From: Devosia sp. A16
Lineage (GTDB): Bacteria; Pseudomonadota; Alphaproteobacteria; Rhizobiales; Devosiaceae
Length of the DNA stretch: 64,000 nucleotides
NCBI RefSeq assembly: GCF_001402915.1
Contig: NZ_CP012945.1
Coordinates: 3,759,501 to 3,823,500 of the forward strand
Direction of reading: 5' to 3'
The translations under genes were made by a program, and so were the position numbers. The notes beneath the pieces were generated by a model. That model made no database searches, was not told where the DNA came from, and saw only the letters and a program-made list of their open reading frames with translations. Position 1 is the stretch's first letter. Each line of letters opens with the position of its first letter. Positions 42,372 to 50,370 of this stretch are shown here, one piece after another.

Positions 42372-43523
42372 TCAGAGCGCCTTCGGGTTCTCGGCAGCCT
42401 GCGCCCCGGCGGGCTTGGTGTCGACGTTGACGGTGGCGCTCATGCCGGCCCGGAGCAGGTCCGTGCCGCTGTCGCAGGCGATGTTGACAGGCACGCGCTG
42501 GGTGACCTTCACCCAGTTGCCGGTGGCGTTCTGCGCCGGGATCAGGGCGAATTCCGCACCGGTCGCGGCGCCGATCGAGGCAACCTGACATTCGATCGCC
42601 AGCCCCGGATAGGCGTCGACTTTCACCTCGGCCGGCATGCCGACGGCGAGGGTGGTCAGCTGCGTTTCCTTGAAGTTGGCTTCCACCCAGGTGTCGCCGG
42701 TCTCGACCAGCGTCGCGATGGTCGAGCCGGTATTGATGAACTGCCCGACATTGAGGCTCGCCACCTGGCTGACGATGCCGTCGGCCGGGGCGACCACCGT
42801 GCTCTTGTCGAGGTTGCGCTGCGCGTTATCGCGTGCCGCGAGCGCCGCCCGCACTGCCGGATGGTCATCGGTCTTGATGTTGGGGTCGCCGCCGAGCGCC
42901 GCCGTGGCGTTGGCCACGTCCTGCTGCTCGAGCGCCACGTTGCTCTGGGCCTGCTGCAGCGCCAGCCGCGAGTCATCGAGCGCCGACTCGGCTGAAATGC
43001 CCTGCTTTTGCAGGTTCGAGGCGCGGTCCCATTCCTTCTGCCGGATCGCCAGGGTGGCGTTGGCGGCCTCGAGCTTGGCGGTGGCGACCGAATAGGCGAC
43101 GCGCAACTGCTCGACATTGACCCGCGCCGTTGCGAGGGCCGCGTCGGATTGGCTGAGCGCGATGCGATAGGGTTCAGGGTCGATGGCGAACAGCGTATCG
43201 CCGGCCTTTACCGACTGGTTGTCCTTGACCGCCACCGAGACGATGCGGCCGGCAACATCGGACGAGATCGACACCTTGGGCTGTTGCACATAGGCGTTGT
43301 CGGTTTCGACATAGCGTCCGCCGGTCAGCCAGAAATAGCCGCCGCCTGCCGCCAGCAGCACCGGCACCGCCAGCATGATGGCGAGCCGCCGGCCCGAGCG
43401 CTTCTTCTTGGCCGGCGCCTCGGGCGCGGGGACAGCCGCAGCTTCCGGCTTGGTGGCTTCAACCGCAGCCGCTGTGACGGGCTTGGCTTCGCCGGGGGCA
43501 GGGGGAGTGACGCGGGCGTTCAT
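42372..43523 (-). CDS. emrA: HlyD-family efflux adaptor (EmrA-type)
   Basis: 383 residues. Cytoplasmic Pro/Ala/Glu-rich N-terminus (about 1-45), one TM helix (RLAIMLAVPVLLAAGGGYFW), then barrel-sandwich and coiled-coil domains (VSISSDVAGRIVSVAVKDNQ, ARVNVEQLRVAYSVATAKLE, VVAPADGIVSQVASLNVGQF). It bridges the inner-membrane EmrB pump and an outer-membrane channel. Start is two bases after the marR stop. Confidence 0.94.
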   Translation of the reverse strand: MNARVTPPAPGEAKPVTAAAVEATKPEAAAVPAPEAPAKKKRSGRRLAIMLAVPVLLAAGGGYFWLTGGRYVETDNAYVQQPKVSISSDVAGRIVSVAVKDNQSVKAGDTLFAIDPEPYRIALSQSDAALATARVNVEQLRVAYSVATAKLEAANATLAIRQKEWDRASNLQKQGISAESALDDSRLALQQAQSNVALEQQDVANATAALGGDPNIKTDDHPAVRAALAARDNAQRNLDKSTVVAPADGIVSQVASLNVGQFINTGSTIATLVETGDTWVEANFKETQLTTLAVGMPAEVKVDAYPGLAIECQVASIGAATGAEFALIPAQNATGNWVKVTQRVPVNIACDSGTDLLRAGMSATVNVDTKPAGAQAAENPKAL

Positions 43524-43525
43524 AA

Positions 43526-43990
43526 TCAGACTTCCTCGAGATCGGCCGTCTGGCCGGAAAGGTTTTCGCGCATCTTCGACAGCGCGCTAATCACGGTCTG
43601 CCGTTCGTCGGGGGTGACGCCCTCGAGCGCGGCCTCATACATCGCCAGCCCGACCTTGCGGGCGGTCGTGAAGATCTCTTCGCCCTCGGCAGTCAGACGG
43701 GCGAGCTTGGCCCGGCTGTCGGTGGGGTCGGGATAGCGATCGATCAGCCCGCGCTTCTCCAGCCGGTCGAGCACGCCCGAAATGGTCATCGGGTCGGTAT
43801 CGGCTGCGGTTGCCAGCGCCACCTGGGTAATTCCGTCGTTGAGTGCGATCTGCGCCAGCACGCGCCACTGCGGCAGCGTGATCCCGTGCACCCTCGCTTC
43901 TTCCTCGAAGCGGCGCTTCATCAGGCGGGCGACTTCGTGGATCAGGTAGCCCATCGGGGCCTGGTGCTTGTAGCTCTGTTTCGATTTCAT
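43526..43990 (-). CDS. MarR-family regulator of the EmrAB efflux operon
   Basis: 154 residues from the ATG at 43990. Winged helix: TLPQWRVLAQIALNDGITQV, ALATAADTDPMTISGVLDRL, EKRGLIDRYPDPTDSRAKLA. MarR repressors release DNA when bound to phenolic or drug ligands. First gene of the marR-emrA-emrB operon. The start codon lies inside the candidate operator and only a few bases from the predicted transcription start, so the message is probably leaderless. Confidence 0.92.
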   Translation of the reverse strand: MKSKQSYKHQAPMGYLIHEVARLMKRRFEEEARVHGITLPQWRVLAQIALNDGITQVALATAADTDPMTISGVLDRLEKRGLIDRYPDPTDSRAKLARLTAEGEEIFTTARKVGLAMYEAALEGVTPDERQTVISALSKMRENLSGQTADLEEV

Positions 43991-44025
43991 AAGCGCACAT
44001 ATAATAAGTGCACATACGACGTCAA
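43989..44025 (-). promoter_or_regulatory. MarR operator: 13-bp direct repeat at the promoter
   Basis: Reading leftward, TATGTGCACTTAT (44016-44004) and TATGTGCGCTTAT (44001-43989) are direct repeats with one difference and a 15-bp period. Each contains a GTGCAC-like palindromic core. TTGACG (44025-44020) and TATATG (44003-43998) give a promoter with a 16-bp spacer. The second repeat ends at the ATG, so a bound repressor would cover -10 and start. Confidence 0.6.
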
Positions 44026-44081
44026 CGCGCGGGACTATTAGAAACCAAGCTAAATCTGCATGGCTGGCAATTTCGCCTCGC

Positions 44082-45098
44082 ATGCCCTATTTCCCCGCCA
44101 TGACCCACGACCTCGCAACCGCCCGCCGCTTCTCGGTGGCGCCGATGATGGACTGGACGGATCGGCATTGCCGCTATCTGCATCGGCTGCTGACGTCGCA
44201 TGCGCTGCTGTTCACCGAGATGGTGACCAGCGCCGCGGTGGTGCACGGCCCGCGCGAGCGCCTGCTGGGATTCGACCCGGTCGAGCAGCCGGTGGCACTG
44301 CAGCTCGGCGGTTCCGATCCCGGGGAACTGGCCGAGGCAACGCGGATCGCGACCGAGTTCGGCTACAGCGAGATCAACCTCAATGTCGGCTGTCCGTCCG
44401 ACCGGGTGCAGTCCGGCCGGTTCGGCGCCTGCCTGATGGCCGAGCCGGAGCTGGTCGCCGAGTGCGTGCGCGCCATGCGCGATGCCACCGATGTGCCGGT
44501 GACGGTGAAATGCCGCATCGGTATCGACGATCAGGATACCGAGGAAAGCCTAGACCGCTTCGCCGACGCCATGGTCGCGGACGGCGTCGATGCCCTCTAC
44601 GTGCACGCCCGCAAGGCCTGGCTCAAGGGCCTCAGCCCCAAGGAAAACCGCGAAATCCCGCCGCTCGACTACCCGCGCGTGCATCGCCTCGCGGCGCGGC
44701 TGAGGCCGCTGCCGGTGATGATCAATGGCGGCATCAAGACCATCAAGGACGCCGAGGCGCACATGGCGCACATGTCCGGCGTCATGCTTGGCCGCGTCGC
44801 CTATCACGAGCCGATGCTGCTGACGCTGGTCGACGAGCGCTTTTTTGGCGCGCCGAAACAGCAGATCGAATTGCGCGACGTGATGCTTGCCATGGCCGAC
44901 TATGCCGAGCACGAGATCGGCAAGGGTGCGCGGCTCAACAACATCACCCGCCATATGCTCGGGCTGGCCAATGCCCGTGCTGGGGCCCGCACTTTCCGTC
45001 AGATTCTGAGCGTCGACGCGGCCAAGCGCGGCGCCGGGCCGGAGGTGATCATGCGGGCCTTCGACGCGCTGGAGCCGGAGCTGCAGCTGGCGGTGTAA
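44082..45098 (+). CDS. dusA: tRNA-dihydrouridine synthase A
   Basis: Flavoenzyme that reduces uridines in the tRNA D-loop. 338 residues (or 332 from the ATG at 44100, equally plausible). Motifs: FSVAPMMDWTDRHCR (substrate/FMN), LNVGCPSDRVQSGRFGACLM with the catalytic Cys of the VGCPSD/FGACL segment, VKCRIGID, VHARKAWLKGLSPKENR and VMINGGIKT. Neither ATG has a good ribosome site. Divergent from the marR operon. Confidence 0.94.
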   Translation: MPYFPAMTHDLATARRFSVAPMMDWTDRHCRYLHRLLTSHALLFTEMVTSAAVVHGPRERLLGFDPVEQPVALQLGGSDPGELAEATRIATEFGYSEINLNVGCPSDRVQSGRFGACLMAEPELVAECVRAMRDATDVPVTVKCRIGIDDQDTEESLDRFADAMVADGVDALYVHARKAWLKGLSPKENREIPPLDYPRVHRLAARLRPLPVMINGGIKTIKDAEAHMAHMSGVMLGRVAYHEPMLLTLVDERFFGAPKQQIELRDVMLAMADYAEHEIGKGARLNNITRHMLGLANARAGARTFRQILSVDAAKRGAGPEVIMRAFDALEPELQLAV

Positions 45099-45131
45099 GG
45101 CGCTTCACCCTCGGCATCAATGCTTGCCGCT

Positions 45132-45235
45132 CCACCCCCTCCCATCCTCCCCCATCAAGGGGGAGGTGCCGCATGGCGTTTGCGGCACGATCCCGCTCAA
45201 ATCACCGGCCCCTACCTCCCCCTTGACGGGGGAGC
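45132..45235. repeat. GC-rich palindromic element interrupted by the IS110 copy
   Basis: Left part of a palindromic element: CCACCCCCTCCCA end, hairpin CTCCCCCATCAAGGGGGAG, spacer beginning GTGCCGCATGG, then second hairpin CTCCCCCTTGACGGGGGAG, cut at 45235. The missing end (GGAGGGGGTGG, complement of the left end) appears at 46394-46404 beyond the IS. Joining the two rebuilds a full element. Confidence 0.8.
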
Positions 45236-45249
45236 GACTGTGTTGCTGG

Positions 45250-46176
45250 TCAAGCGGTTTGCCATGGCTTGTTGTCCCGAATGATGGCGTTGAGGATGGT
45301 GAGGAGTTTTCGAGCGCAGGCGATGAGGGCGACGCGTTTTGGTTTTCCGGCTTCGATGAGACGGTTGGTGAAGGCTTTGAACACCGGGTTGTGACGGGCT
45401 GCGACGAGGGCGCCGATGAAGAGCGCGGCCCGGGGTTCGGGTCGGCCGCCTGCGATCATGCTATTGCCACGCCATCGACCGGACTGGCGGGTGAAGGGAG
45501 CCAGGCCGCACAGCGCTGCGATGGTGCGCCGATCGAGCTGGCCCAGTTCGGGCAGTTCGGCCATCAGCGTGCGGGAGATGATCTTGCCGACGCCGGGAAC
45601 CGACGCCAGCAGGTTCTCCTTATGGCGCCAGGCCGGCGAGCTGCGGATGGCGGTGTCGAGGTCGTCGTCGAGGGATGCCAGTTCGTCGTTCAGCGCCTTG
45701 ATGATGCGAGCGATGCTGGTTTTGATCCGGCCCGCAGCGCGGGCGTGTCGGTTCTTCTCGGCGACCAGCATGCCGACCAGTTGCCGGCGTCGCGCCATCA
45801 GTTCGCCGAGCAGTACCGTTTCGGCATCGGCCAGCGGGCGCAACTGGGGCTTGGTGGCGGCAAGGAACCGGGCGATCACCGCTGCGTCGATGCGATCGGT
45901 CTTGGCCCGCTTACCTTCCGCCTGTGCATAGTGCCGCACCTGCGCGGGGTTGAGCACCAGTACCGGCAACCCGGCCGCCGCCAGTTCGGCCACCGCCAGC
46001 TTCTCGAGCCCGCCGGTGCCTTCCAGCCCGATGCCGTCGGCTCCGATGGCCCGCAACCGCGCCACCAGCACCTCGATCCCGGCCGCCTCATTGTCCACGG
46101 CCAACCGTTCTCCGGACGGATGCACGAACACATCCAGCCGGTCCTTGCTCACGTCGATACCTACGGTGATCTCCAT
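45250..46176 (-). CDS. IS110-family transposase (DEDD recombinase)
   Basis: 308 residues from an ATG at 46176 with GGGAGG five bases upstream. N-terminal RuvC-like domain with Asp8 (VGIDVSKD), Glu52 (LEGTGG), Asp94 and Asp97 (KTDRIDAAVIARF). A coiled middle segment is followed by the Tnp_20 domain: ASVPGVGKIISRTLMAELPE, CGLAPFTRQSGRWRGNS with the serine expected for strand joining, and GGRPEPRAALFIGAL. It appears intact. Related enzymes use a bridge RNA from the element's own non-coding end to select target and donor DNA. Confidence 0.93.
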   Translation of the reverse strand: MEITVGIDVSKDRLDVFVHPSGERLAVDNEAAGIEVLVARLRAIGADGIGLEGTGGLEKLAVAELAAAGLPVLVLNPAQVRHYAQAEGKRAKTDRIDAAVIARFLAATKPQLRPLADAETVLLGELMARRRQLVGMLVAEKNRHARAAGRIKTSIARIIKALNDELASLDDDLDTAIRSSPAWRHKENLLASVPGVGKIISRTLMAELPELGQLDRRTIAALCGLAPFTRQSGRWRGNSMIAGGRPEPRAALFIGALVAARHNPVFKAFTNRLIEAGKPKRVALIACARKLLTILNAIIRDNKPWQTA

Positions 46177-46386
46177 TGCCTCCCATCCTTGCGCAAACGG
46201 GCTCGCCAAGCGGCCCAAGCGACTGTTCGGGATCAATGGATCGAGCCGCAGCGAAACCCGCTCCCCCACGGGCTCCAACACCCAGGCAAGCGTCGTACTG
46301 CTGCGGCTCACCGCACCTGGAACTTTATCAGATGCGGATGAGTCCAAGTTACAAGGCAAGCGCAGCTTGGCAGCTTGCTGCCTAGC
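46177..46386 (-). ncRNA. Candidate bridge RNA region of the IS110 element
   Basis: The 210 bases upstream of the transposase inside the element have no coding frame. They contain a ten-pair stem GAGCCGCAGC (46243-46252) with GCTGCGGCTC (46300-46309) around 47 bases, and a second hairpin GCAAGC/GCTTGC (46356-46378). Position and size match bridge RNAs of the IS110 group. Target- and donor-binding loops were not worked out, so the call rests on context. Confidence 0.55.
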
Positions 46387-46421
46387 GGAGCTCGGAGGGG
46401 GTGGGGCCCCGGGCCCGGCCC

Positions 46422-46911
46422 CTACTTGTGATCCTTCCAGAAATCCGCCTGCAACTGCGCGGCTTCATCGGCCAGCATCGGGCCGACGATCTCGGTGTGG
46501 CGCTGTCCTGCCTCGAACACGATATGGCAGGGCAGGTCGAGTGTCGGGTTCTCCTCGTGCGCCGGTCTGCGCCTTGAGGTCGCGCTCGGTCTGGCCGAAC
46601 ACCACGCGGCCGATACCGGCCCAGTAGATGGCGCCCGAGCACATCGCGCAGGGCTCGGCCGAGGTGTAGAGCGTGCAATCCTGCAGCTCTTCGAGGCTGA
46701 GGTTCTTGGCGGCCCAGGAAGCGAGCAGCTTCTCGGCATGCGCAGTGCGGTCGCCGCCTTCCGAGCTGTAGCCGTTCCCCTGTTCGCGCAGCACCTTGCC
46801 GTTCTTGTCGGCCAGCAATGAGCCGAACGGATGGTCGCCACCCTCGCGCGAACGTCTGGCGACGGCAAAGGATTGGCGCAGCAGGGCTTCGTCATAGGGG
46901 CGTTGAGGCAT
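46422..46911 (-). pseudogene. Cytidine/guanine deaminase-like nucleoside deaminase, frameshifted
   Basis: The first ~118 codons from the ATG at 46911 carry an intact zinc-deaminase core: TAHAEKLLASW (His and catalytic Glu) and TSAEPCAMCSGAIYWAGI (two Cys). After LKAQTGA the frame runs out of homology, and the expected C-terminus (HEENPTLDLPCHIVFEAGQR, ending DFWKDHK) continues in the next frame to TAG at 46422. The shift lies near 46556-46568. One extra base explains it. The core is complete, so partial activity cannot be excluded. The nearby IS shows local rearrangement. Confidence 0.8.
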
Positions 46912-46953
46912 CGAGGTCTCCGTTGATCTTCAGAGACTATGCCTCAGTGCCGC

Positions 46954-47640
46954 TCAGTCGACCAGTTCGAGCGCGTTGCCGCTCACTGCGTAGCGGGTGA
47001 GGGTGCCGAGGAAAGTCATGCCGAGCAGGCTCTGTTCCAGCGCCCCTTGTTCGGCGATGAAGGCGCGCACATTGTTGCGCACGATGCCGCCGACTTCGAC
47101 CTGGTCGAGCGTCACCGCCGCCGCCTTGCCGGTGCCGTTGGCGGTGGAGACCGAAATGTCGTAGCGCAGGCTCTCCGTCGCATAACCTGCCTTTTGCGCA
47201 TCGTCATGCGTCAGCACCACGGCGCTGGCGCCGGTATCGAAGATGGTGCGGATGTCGGCGCCGTTGATTGTCGCATTGATCTGGAAGTGCCCGTCGCGTC
47301 CACCGCGGAAGGTGGCGCTCCCGCGCTCGCCGTCCACCACAGCGATCCCCGGCATCAGCTCGCCGAACACCCGCGACGCCACCAGCGTCAGGTCGTCGCG
47401 ATAGGTGTAGCCGACCAGCACGACGCCGAAGATGCCGGCCCACAGGATCAGGTTGCCGAACAGCTCGGAGAATTTGTAGCGCCGCGAGAATAGCCCGCCG
47501 GCGACGAAGATCAGAATCGCCACCAACGGCAGCAACTGCCCGAGTTGGTCCTGGGTGAGCCCAACCAGCGTCCCGGCGTCAGCGCTGACCAGGAGCGCCA
47601 GTCCGACGGCGATGACGAGGGCGAAACCGATGAACAGCAT
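46954..47640 (-). CDS. Membrane-anchored retropepsin-like aspartic protease (TIGR02281 type)
   Basis: 228 residues. Two to three N-terminal membrane helices (LFIGFALVIAVGLALLVSA, LGQLLPLVAILIFVAGGLF, LILWAGIFGVVLVGYTY) are followed by a clan AA protease domain with the catalytic IFDTGASAVVL and a C-terminal ALEQSLLGMTFLGTL. A single protease domain means it must dimerise, as retropepsins do. Substrates of the bacterial family are unknown. Stands alone. Confidence 0.88.
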   Translation of the reverse strand: MLFIGFALVIAVGLALLVSADAGTLVGLTQDQLGQLLPLVAILIFVAGGLFSRRYKFSELFGNLILWAGIFGVVLVGYTYRDDLTLVASRVFGELMPGIAVVDGERGSATFRGGRDGHFQINATINGADIRTIFDTGASAVVLTHDDAQKAGYATESLRYDISVSTANGTGKAAAVTLDQVEVGGIVRNNVRAFIAEQGALEQSLLGMTFLGTLTRYAVSGNALELVD

Positions 47641-47693
47641 GCAAATTCCCTAGCTGGCGCTCCCCCACGATAATGGGAAGCTCCAGGTACAAT

Positions 47694-48581
47694 TCAAGCA
47701 CCGCGCCGGCCGGAGAACAGTGAACTCTCCGCGACCAGCCCGTCGCCGACGATCTCGAAGAAGGCCCTGACTCGCGCCGTCTTCCTGAGATCAGCATGGG
47801 TGACGATCCATAGCTCGCGTGTCAACTCGATGACCGGACCGCCGCCCACGCGCTTGAGGCCCGGCTCGATGTCGCCGAGGTAGCACGGCAGCACCGCGTA
47901 GCCGATTCCGGCCTTGGCGGCGGTAAACTGGTTGATCAGGCTGTTGGCGCGATAGACGATATGACGCGGCTCGATCTTCTCGCCCACCCAGTCTGCGGCT
48001 GCGATCCCGGTGACCTCGGGCCCCCAGCCGATGAAGTCGCGCCCGGCAAGCTCGTCGAGGGGACCGAGCGCCGGTGCGGCATAGATGGCCCAGGCGATAT
48101 CGGCGAGCTTGCGCCCGAACAGGTCGGGCTCCTTGGGCCGCGTTACCCTGAGCGCGATATCCGCCTCGCGCCGGCTGAGGCTCAGCACCCGGTTGTCGAC
48201 CACGAGTTCGACCACGATGCCTGGATGCACCTGGCGGAACCGCGCCAGCTGCGCAGTCAATACGCTGTAGGCCAGCGTCTCCGACGAGGTGACCCGCAGC
48301 GCGCCGATGAGGCGCTGGTCGCGACCGCCGACTTCGCGGCTCAGCGCGTCGGCCTCAGTCTCCACCCGCTCGGCAGTGGTGGCCACCCGCTCGCCCTCGG
48401 TGGTGGTCTGGTAGACGCCGCCAGGCAGCCGCTCGAACAGCCGCACCCCCAGTTTATCCTCGAGTGCGTTGAGCCGTCGGAAGGCCGTCGAATGATTTAC
48501 GCCGAGCGCCGCGGCGCCGCCGCCCAGGGTGCCGGCGCGGGCGATGGCCAACACCAGCTTCAGGTCGTTCCAGTTTTCCAT
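47694..48581 (-). CDS. LysR-family transcriptional regulator
   Basis: 295 residues from the ATG at 48581 (MENWNDLKLVLAIARAGTLG). N-terminal winged helix (AAALGVNHSTAFRRLNALED, KLGVRLFERLPGGVYQTTTE), then the substrate-binding domain (RQVHPGIVVELVVDNRVLSL, VTRPKEPDLFGRKLADIAWA). Divergent from a glutathione transferase gene, the likely target. The 118-base space between them contains no obvious T-N11-A box that I can single out. Confidence 0.9.
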   Translation of the reverse strand: MENWNDLKLVLAIARAGTLGGGAAALGVNHSTAFRRLNALEDKLGVRLFERLPGGVYQTTTEGERVATTAERVETEADALSREVGGRDQRLIGALRVTSSETLAYSVLTAQLARFRQVHPGIVVELVVDNRVLSLSRREADIALRVTRPKEPDLFGRKLADIAWAIYAAPALGPLDELAGRDFIGWGPEVTGIAAADWVGEKIEPRHIVYRANSLINQFTAAKAGIGYAVLPCYLGDIEPGLKRVGGGPVIELTRELWIVTHADLRKTARVRAFFEIVGDGLVAESSLFSGRRGA

Positions 48582-48699
48582 CGCTGCAGCATAGCAGTAT
48601 AGCCGCTTGCAATCATGCAAATCCAGATGGCGAAATCGCTGTTCGCCTTTCTCGGTTGCCGCGACTAGCTCTTCGGCACCACCAACCGGAGAGACTGAA

Positions 48700-49332
48700 A
48701 TGCAGCTCTACTACCATCCCTATGGATGCTCGCTCGCCCCCGCCATTGCCGCTGCCGAGGCCGGCATCGACCTCGACCTGGTCTATGTCGACATCGTCGG
48801 TGAACCGCACCGGCTGGCTGACGGGACGCTCTATGCCGAGATCAACGCCCGCAACTACGTGCCGTTGCTCGGGCTCGACGACGGTACCGAGGTCAGCGAA
48901 GTCGGCATCATCCTCAGATATCTCGCCGACCTGAACCCTGCGACCGGGCTGGCCCCGGCGCCGGGCACACCGGAGCGGCGGGAGCTCGAGCAGTGCCTGA
49001 CTTTCCTCGGCACGGAGTTGCACAAGACCTATTCGCCCTGGCTGTTCCACCCCGAGGTCGGCGAACTGGCGCAGGACTATGCCCGCAAGCGCGTCGCGGC
49101 CCGCTACGCGATCGTGGAAAAGCAGCTCGGGGGCAGGGCGTGGCTCTTGGGCGAGCAGTTCAGCGTCGCCGACGCCTATCTCTTCGTCATGGTCAACTGG
49201 GCAGCGGCTGCGAAGACGCCGCTGGCGGACTTTCCCAATATCCGCGCCTGGTTCGAACGGATGAAGGCTCGCCCGCAGGTTCGCGCCGCCATCAAGCTGC
49301 ACTCGGCCAGCCCGGCGGCGGTCGCGGCGTGA
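48700..49332 (+). CDS. Glutathione S-transferase
   Basis: 210 residues from the ATG at 48700 with GGAGAG seven bases upstream. Thioredoxin-like N-terminal domain (MQLYYHPYGCSLAPAIAAAE, NYVPLLGLDDGTEVSEVGII with the glutathione-binding cis-Pro and Glu/Ser-like pair) and helical C-terminal domain with the folding motif WLLGEQFSVADAYLFVMVNW. A Cys10/Ser11 pair near the N-terminus fits the beta-class bacterial enzymes. Probably controlled by the divergent LysR protein. Confidence 0.93.
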   Translation: MQLYYHPYGCSLAPAIAAAEAGIDLDLVYVDIVGEPHRLADGTLYAEINARNYVPLLGLDDGTEVSEVGIILRYLADLNPATGLAPAPGTPERRELEQCLTFLGTELHKTYSPWLFHPEVGELAQDYARKRVAARYAIVEKQLGGRAWLLGEQFSVADAYLFVMVNWAAAAKTPLADFPNIRAWFERMKARPQVRAAIKLHSASPAAVAA

Positions 49333-49333
49333 G

Positions 49334-49433
49334 CTCCCCTCCCCTTTGAGTGGAGGGGCTGGGGGTGGTCCTGTGATCACCGATGGATCCCCCCTCAATC
49401 CCTCACCTCAAGGGGGAGGGCGGCCCACGGCCG
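49334..49433. repeat. Diverged GC-rich palindromic repeat
   Basis: AGCTCCCCTCCCCTTTGAGTGGAGGGGCT-type hairpin at the left and CCTCACCTCAAGGGGGAGGG at the right, separated by a ~40-base spacer. It occupies the gap between convergent genes like the other blocks, but its sequence matches them only in the C/G tracts. Confidence 0.5.
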
Positions 49434-49445
49434 GTGGTTGATTTC

Positions 49446-50300
49446 CTAGACGAACACCAGCAACACGGTCAGCACGGCGACCTCGATCAGCGCTTGCAGC
49501 GCTCCGATCAGGTCGCCGGTCTGTCCGCCGATCAGCTTGCGGCAGGTCCACACCCATGCCGCGGCAACGCCGGTAGCGGCTGCCATCGACAGGATCACCG
49601 CCACCACGCTGGTAAACGGCGCTGCCAGCACGAAGCCCAGCAGCACAGCAAAGCCCATGCCGCCGAAGAATGCCTTTCGCGACACCCGCCCCACCGCAGC
49701 CGAGGCGCCACCCTCCCTGGCGTTGGGCAGCGCCACGCTGACCCATAGCGACGCCGATCGTCCGATCACCGTGGAGGCCAGCCAGATCGCCCCGGCCGCC
49801 AGCGGGTTGAACGCGGCCACCGCGCCGATCGCGGTGACCCGCAACAGCAGGTAGAGCCCGATCGCCGCCACCCCATAGGTGCCGTGGCGGCTGTCCTTCA
49901 TGATCTCGAGGCGTCGCTCGATGCTGGCGCCACCGATCAACCCGTCGGCGCTGTCGGCCAGCGCGTCGTCTGTCATGGCGCCGGTCGCCACCAGCATCGC
50001 CGCGACGCCGAGCGTCGCCGCGAAATAGCTCGGCACGCCGAGCCAGGCGACGAGCATCATCAGCAGCGCCGGCAGAAAGCCGATCGCCACGCTGGTGAAA
50101 CCGAGCCCCGCGGCGATGCGGTTGAGGTTGGGCTTTTCGAACGGGCTGTCGCCGGTGGGCAGGCGCGAGAAGAACCTGAGGCCCATGATCAGGTCGTCCG
50201 CCAGCCGCCAGCCGTAGGCCTCGGGTTGGGGCGGCTCGGGCTGGGTACCGGGGCGATGATTGTCCTGTCGTGGAGGCGTTCGGGGCGCGTCGTCGCTCAA
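49446..50300 (-). CDS. cobS: Adenosylcobinamide-GDP ribazoletransferase
   Basis: Last step of cobalamin assembly: joins adenosylcobinamide-GDP and alpha-ribazole at the inner membrane. 284 residues from a TTG at 50300 that lacks a clear ribosome site; an ATG at 50186 (MGLRFFSRLPTGDSP) is the alternative and fits the family better, as the first 38 residues are Pro-rich. Motifs: LRFFSRLPTG and DDALADSADGLIGGASIERR, with membrane helices throughout. Divergent from cobT by 70 bases. Confidence 0.92.
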   Translation of the reverse strand: MSDDAPRTPPRQDNHRPGTQPEPPQPEAYGWRLADDLIMGLRFFSRLPTGDSPFEKPNLNRIAAGLGFTSVAIGFLPALLMMLVAWLGVPSYFAATLGVAAMLVATGAMTDDALADSADGLIGGASIERRLEIMKDSRHGTYGVAAIGLYLLLRVTAIGAVAAFNPLAAGAIWLASTVIGRSASLWVSVALPNAREGGASAAVGRVSRKAFFGGMGFAVLLGFVLAAPFTSVVAVILSMAAATGVAAAWVWTCRKLIGGQTGDLIGALQALIEVAVLTVLLVFV

Positions 50301-50370
50301 TTTGCAAATGCTCGCCGATTGGTCCAGAAGCGTGCCTCCCTTAGCACCCCTCAGCCGGAGTCGTCATCCG

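Larger units (their letters stand above)
45231..46386 (-). mobile_element. IS110-family insertion sequence, about 1156 bp
   Basis: Contains one transposase gene, a 210-base non-coding segment upstream of it and only about 19 bases downstream. This asymmetry is that of the IS110 group, without terminal inverted repeats. Boundaries are set by GGAGC at 45231-45235 and again at 46387-46391. Removing one repeat and the interior reconstitutes the interrupted palindromic element. The boundaries can shift within the five shared bases. Confidence 0.75.

Noticed and set aside
50301-50370. Cobalamin riboswitch between cobS and cobT
   Set aside because: Only 70 bases are available and no B12-box-like sequence was seen; known cobalamin riboswitches are about 200 bases.
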